From Bdellovibrio sp. ArHS (GTDB taxonomy: Bacteria > Bdellovibrionota > Bdellovibrionia > Bdellovibrionales > Bdellovibrionaceae): 43,653 bases of DNA. The DNA is taken from NCBI RefSeq assembly GCF_000786105.1, contig NZ_JTEV01000017.1, forward strand, positions 1 to 43,653. The letters are read 5' to 3'. The notes beneath the pieces are model-generated. The model was not told the origin of the DNA and did not search any database. It saw only the letters and a list, made by a program, of their open reading frames with translations. Positions 24,048-31,630 of the stretch are shown here, piece after piece. Both the position numbers and the translations under genes were made by a program. Within the stretch, counting starts at the first letter, position 1. Each line of letters begins with the position of its first letter.

Positions 24048-24111
24048 TAGAACTTTTCAGTCACTTCAGTTGCGGGCGAGCCTGTCGCCCTCACTGTGTG
24101 CGCTCGGCTTA

Positions 24112-24945
24112 TTAACCGATCAACTTAAGAGCAAGTTGATTTGATTGGTTCGCTTGAGCCAATGTTGAAGTACCAGCTTGCAACAAGATGTTGTTACGAG
24201 TCATCTCAGAAGAAGCCTGAGCTACGTCAGTATCACGGATACGGCTGTTAGCTGCAGACAAGTTCTCTTGAGCCACACCCAAGTTGTCAACTGTCGAAGT
24301 CAATCTGTTCTGAAGGGCACCAAGATTAGCGCGTGTTCCAGAGATTGAAGTCTGAGCGTTGTCCAACATTGCAAGTGAATCCTGAGCGCCTTCTTTGGAA
24401 GAGAAGTCAATGCCTGACAATCCTAGAGCGTCCAAAGTAGCTACGTTCTCACTCGCGTTGAAAGAGATACGATCTTCTTCAGCGTTGTTGAACAAACCAA
24501 CTTGGAAATCAAACTTCGGAGATGAACCATCTAGAAGTTTAGTAGTACCCCAAGTAGTTACAGAAGCGATACGTTGAATCTCAGATTTCAATTGTTGAAC
24601 CTCTTTATTCAACATGCCACGCTCTGTCTCACCAACAGTGTCAGAAGCTGCCTGGATGCCCAACTCACGAAGACGAACCACGATGTTACCGATCTCATTC
24701 AAGCCACCCTCAGCAGTTTGAACCATGGAGATACCATCGTTCGCGTTACGTTGAGCTTGAGTCGCAGAGCGGATTTGAGCTTTCAAACCTTCAGAGATCG
24801 CTAGACCAGCAGCATCGTCAGCAGCTTTATTAATACGGCTGCCAGAAGCCAGTTTCGCCATTGAATCGTTGATCGCTCTTTGTGAACCTACTAGGTTACG
24901 TTGTGCATTGATCGCGCTAATGTTAGTTGTTACTCTCATTCCCAT
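24112..24945 (-). CDS. fliC: Flagellin
   Basis: 277 residues, a short flagellin. The conserved N-terminal D0/D1 region opens M-R-V-T-T-N-I-S-A-I-N-A-Q-R-N-L and includes LASGSRINKAADDAAGLAISEGLKAQIR; the C-terminal region has AQENLSAANSRIRDTDVA and ends NQLALKLIG. The variable D2/D3 part is nearly absent, as in minimal filaments. It polymerises outside the cell to form the filament; in Bdellovibrio this lies inside a membrane sheath. Such genomes often have several flagellin genes; only one is here. GGAGGA is 7 nt before the ATG at 24945. A long leader with two mini-ORFs precedes it. Export is by the flagellar type III system, hence no signal peptide. Confidence 0.93.
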   Translation of the reverse strand: MGMRVTTNISAINAQRNLVGSQRAINDSMAKLASGSRINKAADDAAGLAISEGLKAQIRSATQAQRNANDGISMVQTAEGGLNEIGNIVVRLRELGIQAASDTVGETERGMLNKEVQQLKSEIQRIASVTTWGTTKLLDGSSPKFDFQVGLFNNAEEDRISFNASENVATLDALGLSGIDFSSKEGAQDSLAMLDNAQTSISGTRANLGALQNRLTSTVDNLGVAQENLSAANSRIRDTDVAQASSEMTRNNILLQAGTSTLAQANQSNQLALKLIG

Positions 24946-24959
24946 TTTAAATTCCTCCG

Positions 24960-24977
24960 TTAATATTTATTTTTCAT
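24960..24977 (-). CDS. Mini-ORF (Met-Lys-Asn-Lys-Tyr) in the flagellin leader
   Basis: Five codons plus TAA, preceded by AAGGAGGG (24986-24993) at 8-nt spacing. The stop codon ends just before the flagellin Shine-Dalgarno (24953-24958), so a terminating ribosome would sit over it. A leader peptide is possible; alternatively the upstream Shine-Dalgarno is a ribosome loading site only. Confidence 0.35.
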   Translation of the reverse strand: MKNKY

Positions 24978-25172
24978 TTTCAATACCCTCCTTGATTTGT
25001 TTTTTTGGCTAGGCAGAACCTACTCTGCTTTGCCGAGCACTGACATCCGAGTCTGTGCTTAAGTTAATGGCCTTTTTATTTTTCGGTTCTAAGAACCTTC
25101 GCTGGATCGTTCCGGTAGAGTTTCCTCTCGTTGTTCCTGCATCCCAGCGCTTGAACAATCTGTTGTTCTTTT

Positions 25173-25181
25173 TTATTTCAT
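25173..25181 (-). CDS. Minimal ORF (Met-Lys-stop) in the flagellin leader
   Basis: ATG-AAA-TAA preceded by AAAGGAGGG (25191-25199) at 9-nt spacing. Too short to code for a useful peptide; if read, it would act by placing ribosomes on the leader RNA. It may be chance. Confidence 0.25.
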   Translation of the reverse strand: MK

Positions 25182-25263
25182 CCTTGAAGGCCCTCCTTTC
25201 GGTAATACAGAGAGAGTGACCATCTCTCTCTGACTCCTTCTGAGTGAATCATTGATAGTCATA

Positions 25264-25321
25264 AGATCGGGATTTGAGACGATGTCTTGACAGGACGTCA
25301 GGCGGGTTTTGTTTTTTTTTT
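25264..25321 (-). promoter_or_regulatory. Candidate flagellin promoter with A-tract
   Basis: On the minus strand TCAA, 15 bp, then CCCGATCT (25271-25264) partly matches the sigma-28 pattern TAAA-N15-GCCGATAA. Ten consecutive As (25312-25321) lie just upstream, where an UP-like element would be. The match is moderate (8 of 12). Confidence 0.35.
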
Positions 25322-25352
25322 ACAATACTAGTCTAACGATAGATCGGGATTT
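25264..25352 (-). repeat. 12-bp direct repeat upstream of flagellin
   Basis: AGATCGGGATTT occurs at 25264-25275 and again at 25341-25352, 77 bp apart. Dyads flank both copies; beside the second is TTCAGGAC-N8-GTCCTGAA (25351-25374). Possibly tandem promoters or regulator sites. Confidence 0.45.
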
Positions 25353-25428
25353 CAGGACGTAAGATTGTCCTGAACCACTTAGATACAATACTTTCAGAGG
25401 GAAAAAAGGTGATTTACTGGCCGTAGGC

Positions 25429-25695
25429 TCAGTCAATTTCTAGAAAGCGACAAAAGGCCATATTGCCCGCAGTTTCATACTGATGAGTTTGTACGGCTTT
25501 CAGGTGATGTTGCGGGTTGTAGCCAATGGTGCAAACGACTTTTTCACCATCAAAGTGTGAACAGTCTTCGCAGGAAAAGCGCGTTTCATAGCGCAAATAG
25601 TCTTGAGGATTCACAGTGTCTTTTTTGATCGAAGGCGTGATGCGGGGCTGGGATTTCTTGCCATTTCCCTTGCGATTCACAATACCTGCATTCAT
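25429..25695 (-). CDS. Small cytosolic four-cysteine protein
   Basis: 88 residues. The N-terminal 35 are basic and probably disordered. The rest has four cysteines: a C-x2-C pair in S-C-E-D-C-S-H-F, a single Cys in V-V-C-T-I-G-Y, and one near the end in F-C-R-F-L-E, with H-H between. The spacing suggests a zinc or iron-sulfur site, as in small treble-clef or rubredoxin-like proteins. The family is not recognised. It shares a short divergent intergenic region with clpB (62 bp) and lies upstream of flagellin on the same strand, separated by the long leader region. Confidence 0.65.
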   Translation of the reverse strand: MNAGIVNRKGNGKKSQPRITPSIKKDTVNPQDYLRYETRFSCEDCSHFDGEKVVCTIGYNPQHHLKAVQTHQYETAGNMAFCRFLEID

Positions 25696-25757
25696 TCACA
25701 AACCCCTCATTGACAAAGTCAAAATAAGACTCATCCTTTATTCCAGATGGAGGTTGT

Positions 25758-28343
25758 ATGAGCAACGATATTGAAAAAATGACGCGAAAAAGCCAGGAGG
25801 CCATGCAGGCGGCCGCAAAATTGGCCGAGCGTAAAAGCAGCCCCTCTGTCGAGCCAGAACATCTTCTGATGGAGCTGGTGCAGCAGTCCGAAGGCATTGT
25901 CCCGCGCTTGCTGGATAAAGTGGGCGTCCAACAAGCCCAGTTCCTGAACGATCTCAGGGCTAAAATCGACCGCTTTCCACAAGTAACGGGTGGCGGCCAG
26001 AAGATGTTCGCCAGTGCCAGATTAGAAAAAATCTTTAAACTTGCCGAAGATGAAGCCAATCAGTGGGGCGACTCCTATATATCCACTGAACACTTTTTTT
26101 TAGCGATGCTGAAAAGCGGGGATACGGAACTTTCCGGCCTCTTTAAGAAAGCTAAGATCAATGGTGATGCGATCAAGCAAGCGTTGCAGGAAATGCGTGG
26201 CAGCCAAAAGGTCACGGACGACGATCCTGAAAACAAATATGAAGTCTTAAATAAATATGGACGTGATTTGACTGCTCTGGCGGCCGAGGGCAAACTTGAC
26301 CCCGTGGTTGGTCGCGATGAAGAGATTCGTCGTGTGGTGCAGGTTCTTTCCCGTCGGACAAAGAACAATCCCGTTTTGATCGGCGAGCCCGGGGTGGGTA
26401 AGACCGCGATTGCGGAAGGCTTGGCTTTAAGAATCATCAAACATGACGTTCCCGATAACTTAGTCGGAAAAAAACTAATGTCCCTGGATATGGGAGCCTT
26501 GATCGCGGGTGCGAAGTATCGCGGCGAGTTCGAAGATCGCTTGAAGGCTGTCATCAAAGAAGTCACTTCGAGTGACGGTCAGATCATCCTCTTCATCGAC
26601 GAGCTGCATACTCTTGTCGGCGCGGGTAAGACCGAAGGCGCCATGGATGCCGGACAATTGTTGAAGCCGGCTCTTGCGCGCGGAGAGTTGCGTTGTATCG
26701 GCGCGACGACTTTGGATGAGTATCGTAAATACATTGAAAAAGACGCCGCTTTGGAAAGACGCTTCCAGACGGTCATGGTGGAAGAGCCCAGCGTGGACGA
26801 TGCCATCACGATCTTGCGGGGCCTGAAGGAAAAGTACGAAGTCCATCACGGAATTCGTATCACTGATTCTGCTTTAGTTGCGGCGGTGAAGTTATCCCAT
26901 CGTTATATTACCAATCGGTTCCTTCCGGATAAGGCGATTGACCTTATCGATGAAGCGGCCAGCAAGTTGGGAATTGAAACCCGTTCTGTGCCGGAAGAGA
27001 TCGATAAGATCGAGCGCGAACTCATGCAGCTTCGTATCGAAAAAGAAGCTCTAAAAAAAGAAAAAGATGAAGGCTCCAAAGAACGCCTAGGGGTTATTGA
27101 AAAAGAGCTGTCCCGCTTAAACGCGCAGAACCAACTGTTGCGCGAACAATGGGAGTTCGAAAAGGGCGGCATCGACCAGATTAAAAAATTAAAATCGGAT
27201 ATCGAAGATTTGAAATTGGCAGTCTCTCGCGCGGAACGCGAAGGGGATTTAGGGAAAGCGGCTGAATTAAAATACGGCAAACTTCCCGAAGCCGAAAAGA
27301 AGCTTAAAGGTTTGGAAGAGCGAAGCAAAGAGCAAAAGTCCGCCACCGAAGAGCGCATGCTCAAGGAAGAGGTGGGGCCTGAAGACGTGGCTGAAGTCGT
27401 GGCAAAGTGGACGGGAATTCCTGTCAGCAAAATGTTGGAAAGCGAATCGCAAAAGCTTTTGAGCATGGAAGAGGCTTTGCAAAAACGCGTTGTTGGTCAA
27501 GACCACGCTTTAACGATTGTATCCGATGCTATTCGCCGTGCACGTGCGGAAATTTCCGATCCAAATCGTCCGATTGGAACCTTTATGTTCCTGGGACCGA
27601 CGGGGGTCGGGAAGACCGAAACCGTGAAGGCCTTGGCCGAGTTCTTGTTTGATGACGAGCAGGCCGTCGTGCGTATTGATATGAGTGAGTACATGGAAAA
27701 ACATGCCGTCGCTCGTTTGATCGGTGCTCCTCCGGGATATGTGGGATATGAAGAGGGCGGTCAGTTGACAGAAGCTGTTCGTCGCCGACCTTACAGTGTT
27801 GTTCTTTTGGATGAGGTAGAAAAAGCGCACCCCGATGTCTTCAATATCCTGCTGCAGGTGTTGGATGACGGACGCTTGACCGATGGTCAGGGGCGCACGG
27901 TGGATTTTAAGAACACGGTTTTGATCATGACGTCGAACGTGGGATCGCAGTCCATCTTGGCTCCAGGTATGAACGAAAATGACAAACGTGCTGCCGTGAA
28001 TGAAGCTTTGCGCGAACGCTTCCGTCCCGAGTTTTTAAATCGTATTGATGAAATCGTGATGTTCCACTCGTTGGGTGAATCGCAAATCTCAGGCATCGTG
28101 AAGGTGCAACTGGATCTGGTTGCGCAACGTTTGAAAGCAAAGAAAATCAGCATCGACTTCGATCAAAGCGCGGTCGATTTCCTGGCGAAGAAAGGTTACG
28201 ATCCTATTTACGGTGCCCGGCCTTTAAAACGTGTGATTCAAACAGAACTTTTGAATCCGCTTTCTAAAGAAATTATTTCCGGCAAAGTCAAAGCTGGCGA
28301 TAGCGTGCACGTCAAAGGAAGCGATCAAAAACTGAGCTTTTAA
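25758..28343 (+). CDS. clpB: ATP-dependent disaggregase ClpB
   Basis: 861 residues, full length. The N-terminal Clp repeat domain (1-145) precedes AAA-1 with Walker A GEPGVGKT, the coiled-coil middle domain (about 400-530) that distinguishes ClpB from ClpA/ClpC, and AAA-2 with Walker A GPTGVGKT, Walker [12 protein letters not shown] and arginine-finger region. It works as a hexamer with DnaK to pull proteins out of aggregates after heat or other stress. GGAGG is 4 nt before the ATG. A perfect -35 TTGACA (25710-25715) lies upstream, but the -10 is poor; no clear sigma-32 promoter was seen. The next gene starts 14 bp later. Confidence 0.95.
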   Translation: MSNDIEKMTRKSQEAMQAAAKLAERKSSPSVEPEHLLMELVQQSEGIVPRLLDKVGVQQAQFLNDLRAKIDRFPQVTGGGQKMFASARLEKIFKLAEDEANQWGDSYISTEHFFLAMLKSGDTELSGLFKKAKINGDAIKQALQEMRGSQKVTDDDPENKYEVLNKYGRDLTALAAEGKLDPVVGRDEEIRRVVQVLSRRTKNNPVLIGEPGVGKTAIAEGLALRIIKHDVPDNLVGKKLMSLDMGALIAGAKYRGEFEDRLKAVIKEVTSSDGQIILFIDELHTLVGAGKTEGAMDAGQLLKPALARGELRCIGATTLDEYRKYIEKDAALERRFQTVMVEEPSVDDAITILRGLKEKYEVHHGIRITDSALVAAVKLSHRYITNRFLPDKAIDLIDEAASKLGIETRSVPEEIDKIERELMQLRIEKEALKKEKDEGSKERLGVIEKELSRLNAQNQLLREQWEFEKGGIDQIKKLKSDIEDLKLAVSRAEREGDLGKAAELKYGKLPEAEKKLKGLEERSKEQKSATEERMLKEEVGPEDVAEVVAKWTGIPVSKMLESESQKLLSMEEALQKRVVGQDHALTIVSDAIRRARAEISDPNRPIGTFMFLGPTGVGKTETVKALAEFLFDDEQAVVRIDMSEYMEKHAVARLIGAPPGYVGYEEGGQLTEAVRRRPYSVVLLDEVEKAHPDVFNILLQVLDDGRLTDGQGRTVDFKNTVLIMTSNVGSQSILAPGMNENDKRAAVNEALRERFRPEFLNRIDEIVMFHSLGESQISGIVKVQLDLVAQRLKAKKISIDFDQSAVDFLAKKGYDPIYGARPLKRVIQTELLNPLSKEIISGKVKAGDSVHVKGSDQKLSF

Positions 28344-28357
28344 AGGATGAGCGAACT

Positions 28358-28798
28358 ATGTCAGGCCTGCGAGTCATAGCACTGTTTGAATTCTTAAAAG
28401 GGTTGACGGTGTTGACAGCGGGCCTGGGCTTTCTGGAGCTTCTGCATTATCGGGCTCAGCATGTCGGAGAACAATTCCTGGCTCACGCGGGCTTGAACGC
28501 GCATCATCAGATTCCCAAACCCTTGGCTCAGTACCTTTCCGGCATCTCGGATCACAACATGCAAATTTTAGCCATCGGAGTTGTGGCTTACTGCGCACTT
28601 CGGTGGGTTGAGGCCTACGGGCTTTGGCGGGAACGGTCCTGGGCTCAGTGGTTGGGGATTGTGTCTGGAGGCATTTATCTGCCCTATGAATTTTATGAAT
28701 CGTGGTTTCATTTTTCATGGATCAAGGTGGCTATTACTTTAGTCAATATCGTCGTGGTGGTCTATTTAGTGCGGACGCGCGAACAAAAAAAAGTTTGA
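28358..28798 (+). CDS. DUF2127-family membrane protein
   Basis: 146 residues with four hydrophobic segments (about 5-25, 68-85, 92-112 and 118-140). The motif R-W-V-E-A-Y-G-L-W-R-E-R-S-W-A-Q-W followed by S-G-G-I-Y-L-P-Y-E is the hallmark of the DUF2127 family of small inner-membrane proteins, whose function is unknown. AAGGA lies upstream. It starts 14 bp after clpB and is likely read through from it, but a functional link is not established. Confidence 0.78.
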   Translation: MSGLRVIALFEFLKGLTVLTAGLGFLELLHYRAQHVGEQFLAHAGLNAHHQIPKPLAQYLSGISDHNMQILAIGVVAYCALRWVEAYGLWRERSWAQWLGIVSGGIYLPYEFYESWFHFSWIKVAITLVNIVVVVYLVRTREQKKV

Positions 28799-28830
28799 CC
28801 TTTTTTTGCGCCCGTTCGCAAAATAGTTTT

Positions 28831-29328
28831 ATGAAAAAATCAGCCGTTGTTTTCGTTGTAAGCTTGTTGCTGTCTACAGTCGCCTTTGCGCAAAATCATT
28901 TTTCCTACGATGTCAGTGGATCGTCGGGTTCGCGCGACGGCGAAAGCTATTCAGAAATTCACTTAGGGCTGAACTACTACGCGACCAACTGGCTGAATTG
29001 GCGCAATTCTTTATTCACGCAGTTTGGAAGCGAAATCAAAACTGTCTATGGTCTGGATTCTGCGGCCCTTTTGAACTACGATCTTTACACGCAAAATCGC
29101 GCCTTTGGTGTCGAGTTTTTTGCGGGACCCGGTGTGCGATTGGCAACAGAAAAGTCGAATGCGGTTTTCGGCAAAGCCGGAATCACTTTTGGCTTGGGGG
29201 GACTGCGTATCGGTGGTGGTGTGCAGGCTTTTCATTATTTAGAGGATCGCACGGATAAGAATGATTTTGTTCTGGGCAAGGATGAAGTGCAGTACTTCAT
29301 CACCCTTTCCGGCGGCGGAACTTTTTAG
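28831..29328 (+). CDS. Small outer-membrane beta-barrel protein
   Basis: 165 residues with a signal peptide (about 1-20, ending AFA). The mature chain has about eight alternating strands (for example YSEIHLGLNYY, FGVEFFAGPGVRLA, FGLGGLRIGGGVQAF) and ends in Gly-Gly-Thr-Phe, with the terminal aromatic residue typical of barrel insertion. The in-frame start at 28702 lies inside the preceding gene and would bury the signal peptide, so it is rejected. No clear Shine-Dalgarno precedes 28831. Function is unknown. Confidence 0.72.
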   Translation: MKKSAVVFVVSLLLSTVAFAQNHFSYDVSGSSGSRDGESYSEIHLGLNYYATNWLNWRNSLFTQFGSEIKTVYGLDSAALLNYDLYTQNRAFGVEFFAGPGVRLATEKSNAVFGKAGITFGLGGLRIGGGVQAFHYLEDRTDKNDFVLGKDEVQYFITLSGGGTF

Positions 29329-29373
29329 CGTGAAGCATTTCCCAAGTTTCTGAAAAAGAGTTTTACATTCCAA

Positions 29374-29546
29374 GTGAACACTTCGCGAACAGTCCGTATA
29401 AAGTTTAGTGAAACAGTTCAAAGTTTCGACACATCCATTTTTTTTAGTGAATGCGAATTTTTTAGGATGCAATTGATTTCAACAACTTAGCGTGTCTCAT
29501 AACGATATCGGTTTTGTTTTTGCAAGTCGCTTCGAACACTTAGCGT
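29374..29546 (+). repeat. Recurring ACTTNGCG motifs in an intergenic region
   Basis: GAACACTTCGCG (near 29374), ACTTAGCGT (29485-29493, preceded by CAACA) and ACTTAGCGT (29538-29546, preceded by GAAC) recur in the 299-bp gap before the secreted protein gene. The last two are 53 bp apart, about five helical turns. They may be binding sites of one regulator. The rest of the gap is AT-rich with no gene. Confidence 0.35.
29492..29499 (+). promoter_or_regulatory. GTGTCTCA motif upstream of a secreted protein gene
   Basis: This is the same 8-mer as at 5951 and (inverted) 12189, 128 bp before the ATG at 29628 and directly joined to an ACTTAGCGT repeat. Confidence 0.3.
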
Positions 29547-29574
29547 AAGTTTAAGGTCTAGCAGTTCTATTCCG

Positions 29575-29580
29575 TATACT
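29575..29580 (+). promoter_or_regulatory. Possible -10 box before the secreted protein
   Basis: TATACT matches TATAAT at 5 of 6 positions, 47 bp before the ATG at 29628. The -35 region (TAAGGT at 17-bp spacing) is poor. Confidence 0.3.
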
Positions 29581-29627
29581 GTGCCTGTACAGCAGATGGC
29601 GCAATGAGTGGAAAGGGATGGAACCTC

Positions 29628-30803
29628 ATGAAAGCACAAAATTTATCAAAGAAGATTTTTAAAGCATCGATTCTAGTGGCGGGAGCCGCCATGACGATGG
29701 GAAATCAAAAGTGCGAGCAACAACAGCAAGCAGTGACACCGCCTCGCGCTTTGAAAAAAATTGTTGAGCTGGGCTCCATCCGCTCCAGTCCGGTCATGTT
29801 TCCCGGTGGTGGCGCTTTCGACTTTCAATTTGTGGCCAATCAACAGATCTATAGTGTTCTTTTAGACAGCAAAGAATTTACTTTGAAGTACAACCCGCCG
29901 ATTGCCGTGCCGCCTTCGCAAGCTGTGCCTGGCGATGTGGGATTTTTCAATCTTACCAAAGCAGACGGTCAGATGATGAAAGCCTTTGCCGAAGCTGCAG
30001 GTAAAGACAATTACAACGTACAGTACGCCAAGACAGCCTGGTGTATGGTGAATATTCCCCAAGCGAAAATCTCTGGCTCCGTGAATTCTTTCGAATTGAT
30101 TGGCGGCGGCGGTATCACCTTGGGTTTCAATCCTAGCGGCGCTTATCCGACAAATGGTTTGGCGTCAGCGGGAATCAACTTGGAGTGGGCGCAGTTGGAT
30201 CTTTCCATGGTGGCGACACGTCCTTTAACTTCAAAAGTCATTGCGGCGGCTAACGTGACTTCGAAACAAACTAAAACCAAAGTAAGCTTTGGTTTGAACT
30301 TCGGCGCTTTCACTTTAGGACCCAGCGCCTACTATCAAACTCCTTTGGCGAATGTTACGAAGAACGCGCTGAATTTAGGTGTGACTTCCGTGAATCAACA
30401 GCTCAAGTCTGAAGAGTGGTACACCCGAGTGATGGCAAATCACGACACTCATCTTATCATTGTCGGTGGATCAGACGTGAAACTGGAAGCCGGTGACCAA
30501 TTGTTGGTTTACAACGAAGACTACTATTGGGAAGGCGAACCCTGTAATTCCCATTATCTGGGCGGTGGGGCACAAGCAAGCTCTGCGGTTGCAAAAATCG
30601 AAATCGACTGGGTGGGTGATGAGATTTCGCGCGGTCGAGTGATTGAACAAAATGACGAGAACGCCGTGATCGGCGCAAAAGTTAAATTATTCAAGTTCCA
30701 CGCGGCCGACTATAAACCCGCAGATCCTGGTGTAACGCCAGTCACTCCCGTGGTGACAAATCCCGGTTCAGGTTCCTCCAATCCGACCAAGCCAGGTCGC
30801 TAA
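29628..30803 (+). CDS. Large secreted beta-rich protein of unknown function
   Basis: 391 residues from the ATG at 29628, chosen because the signal-like segment (K-K-I-F-K-A-S-I-L-V-A-G-A-A-M-T-M-G) starts there and AAAGGGATGG precedes it; the upstream ATG at 29604 is less suitable. A Cys soon after the hydrophobic core (G-N-Q-K-C) does not fit the lipobox rule, so lipidation is doubtful. The mature part begins with a Gln-rich stretch, is mostly beta with many Gly, Val and Thr, and ends in a Pro/Thr/Ser-rich tail (about 365-391) like an extracellular linker. No domain was recognised. Its long upstream region carries repeated motifs and a terminator follows, so it is a single-gene unit. Confidence 0.7.
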   Translation: MKAQNLSKKIFKASILVAGAAMTMGNQKCEQQQQAVTPPRALKKIVELGSIRSSPVMFPGGGAFDFQFVANQQIYSVLLDSKEFTLKYNPPIAVPPSQAVPGDVGFFNLTKADGQMMKAFAEAAGKDNYNVQYAKTAWCMVNIPQAKISGSVNSFELIGGGGITLGFNPSGAYPTNGLASAGINLEWAQLDLSMVATRPLTSKVIAAANVTSKQTKTKVSFGLNFGAFTLGPSAYYQTPLANVTKNALNLGVTSVNQQLKSEEWYTRVMANHDTHLIIVGGSDVKLEAGDQLLVYNEDYYWEGEPCNSHYLGGGAQASSAVAKIEIDWVGDEISRGRVIEQNDENAVIGAKVKLFKFHAADYKPADPGVTPVTPVVTNPGSGSSNPTKPGR

Positions 30804-30808
30804 AGCAA

Positions 30809-30845
30809 AAAGGGAGAGTTGAAGAACTCTCCCTTTCTTTTTTCT
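30809..30845 (+). terminator. Terminator before the riboflavin operon leader
   Basis: AAAGGGAGAGTT (30809-30820) and AACTCTCCCTTT (30825-30836) form a 12-bp stem with a GAAG loop, followed by a T-rich run. Confidence 0.9.
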
Positions 30846-30886
30846 CAATTCGAAAGCATCTTGAAAGCCGTTTCTTTCATGTTCTT

Positions 30887-31030
30887 GGCCTGAGGCCGCG
30901 TTATATTTGATTTGGCGGCAAAAAAACGCGAGTTGGGGCGGCCTCTGTATAACGTCTGGGAACAGGGAACGAGTTCCTTGCCTTCAAGAGGGCAAGAGTG
31001 TAGTTTCACGGGCATCAAACCGAGGCCGTT
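30887..31030 (+). promoter_or_regulatory. Structured leader of the riboflavin operon with alternative pairings
   Basis: GAGGCCGC (30892-30899) pairs perfectly with GCGGCCTC (30938-30945). The same CGGCCTC can instead pair with GAGGCCG at 31022-31028, which contains the ribE Shine-Dalgarno GAGG. Two further hairpins lie between them, GGAAC/GTTCC (30966-30977) and CTTGCC/GGCAAG (30977-30996). The conserved FMN-riboswitch core (GGGGCAGGGTGAAATTCCC) is absent, so this is not a canonical RFN element. Confidence 0.5.
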
Positions 31031-31630
31031 ATGTTTTCAGGAATTGTCGAAGCGGTGATGCCTATTGTAAGTTCTGAGGAACTTCATAATGCCTTCCGCA
31101 TTCAAGTTAAAAAACCTAAAGAATTCAATGATATAAAATTGGGCGACAGTATTGCCTGCGACGGTGTTTGCCTGACGGTGGAAGCCTTCAGCGACGACCT
31201 GATGACCTTTGCTTTGGCCGCCGAGACGATCAAAGTTTTGAATTGGAATCCGCAAAGCTGGATTGGCAAAAAAATGAACCTGGAAAGGTCTCTTCGTTTT
31301 GGTGATCGTATCCACGGCCATCTCGTGACCGGTCATGTGGACAGCCTTGGTGAAGTTCTGCGGTCTGATCTTGATGGCGAGTCGTTGTTTATCGACGTCA
31401 AAGTGCAAGACAGCATTCTACCATTTGTTTGGAAAAAGGGCAGCATCACTCTGAATGGAGTCAGTCTGACCGTCAACGAATTGCAAGACCATGTGGTCTC
31501 GGTGTGTTTAATTCCGGAAACCATCAAACGCACGAATTTGGGCGAGTTGAAAAAAGGTTCCTCGGTGAATGTCGAGCCTGATTATATGGCGCGAGCGATC
31601 CAGCGTTCTCTTGAAGTAAGGAAAGACTAA
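31031..31630 (+). CDS. ribE: Riboflavin synthase
   Basis: 199 residues, normal length. The family start M-F-S-G-I-V-E is present, followed by two lumazine-binding barrels: the first (1-95) with [14 protein letters not shown] and the second (96-190) with G-H-L-V-T-G-H-V-D and [12 protein letters not shown]. The enzyme dismutates two 6,7-dimethyl-8-ribityllumazine molecules into riboflavin and a pyrimidine. GAGG is 5 nt before the ATG and lies in a possible switching stem. The stop codon overlaps the ribBA ATG by one base, so the two are co-translated. Some bacteria name this gene ribC. Confidence 0.93.
   Translation: MFSGIVEAVMPIVSSEELHNAFRIQVKKPKEFNDIKLGDSIACDGVCLTVEAFSDDLMTFALAAETIKVLNWNPQSWIGKKMNLERSLRFGDRIHGHLVTGHVDSLGEVLRSDLDGESLFIDVKVQDSILPFVWKKGSITLNGVSLTVNELQDHVVSVCLIPETIKRTNLGELKKGSSVNVEPDYMARAIQRSLEVRKD

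Larger units (their letters stand above)
23785..24111. other. Intergenic region between flagellin and lipoprotein genes
   Basis: These 327 bp contain no convincing gene. They hold the flagellin terminator (24013-24047), a second short hairpin GGGCGA/TCGCCC (24074-24090) just after the flagellin stop, and a flagellar-type promoter candidate (23855-23882) for the lipoprotein gene. The remainder is AT-rich. Confidence 0.6.
24946..25257 (-). promoter_or_regulatory. Long structured flagellin 5' leader
   Basis: If transcription starts at the candidate promoter near 25257, the flagellin mRNA leader is about 310 nt. It contains a perfect 9-bp hairpin CAGAGAGAG/CTCTCTCTG (25208-25232), the dyad GGTTCT-A-AGAACC (25085-25097) and two mini-ORFs with strong Shine-Dalgarno sequences. 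I see no ordinary gene in it. Confidence 0.5.

Noticed and set aside
25696-25757. Heat-shock sigma-32 promoter for clpB
   Set aside because: CCCCTCAT is present, but no CTTGAA-type box lies at the right distance; only a lone TTGACA was found.
28702-28830. Earlier start for the barrel protein
   Set aside because: This extension overlaps the DUF2127 gene in another frame and would place 43 residues before a clear signal peptide.
30841-31030. Canonical FMN riboswitch upstream of ribE
   Set aside because: A few bases near 30908-30960 (TGATTTGG, GTATAACGTCTGG) recall the 3' half of the RFN element, but the strictly conserved 5' core is absent and the helices do not fit. A covariance-model search would settle it.
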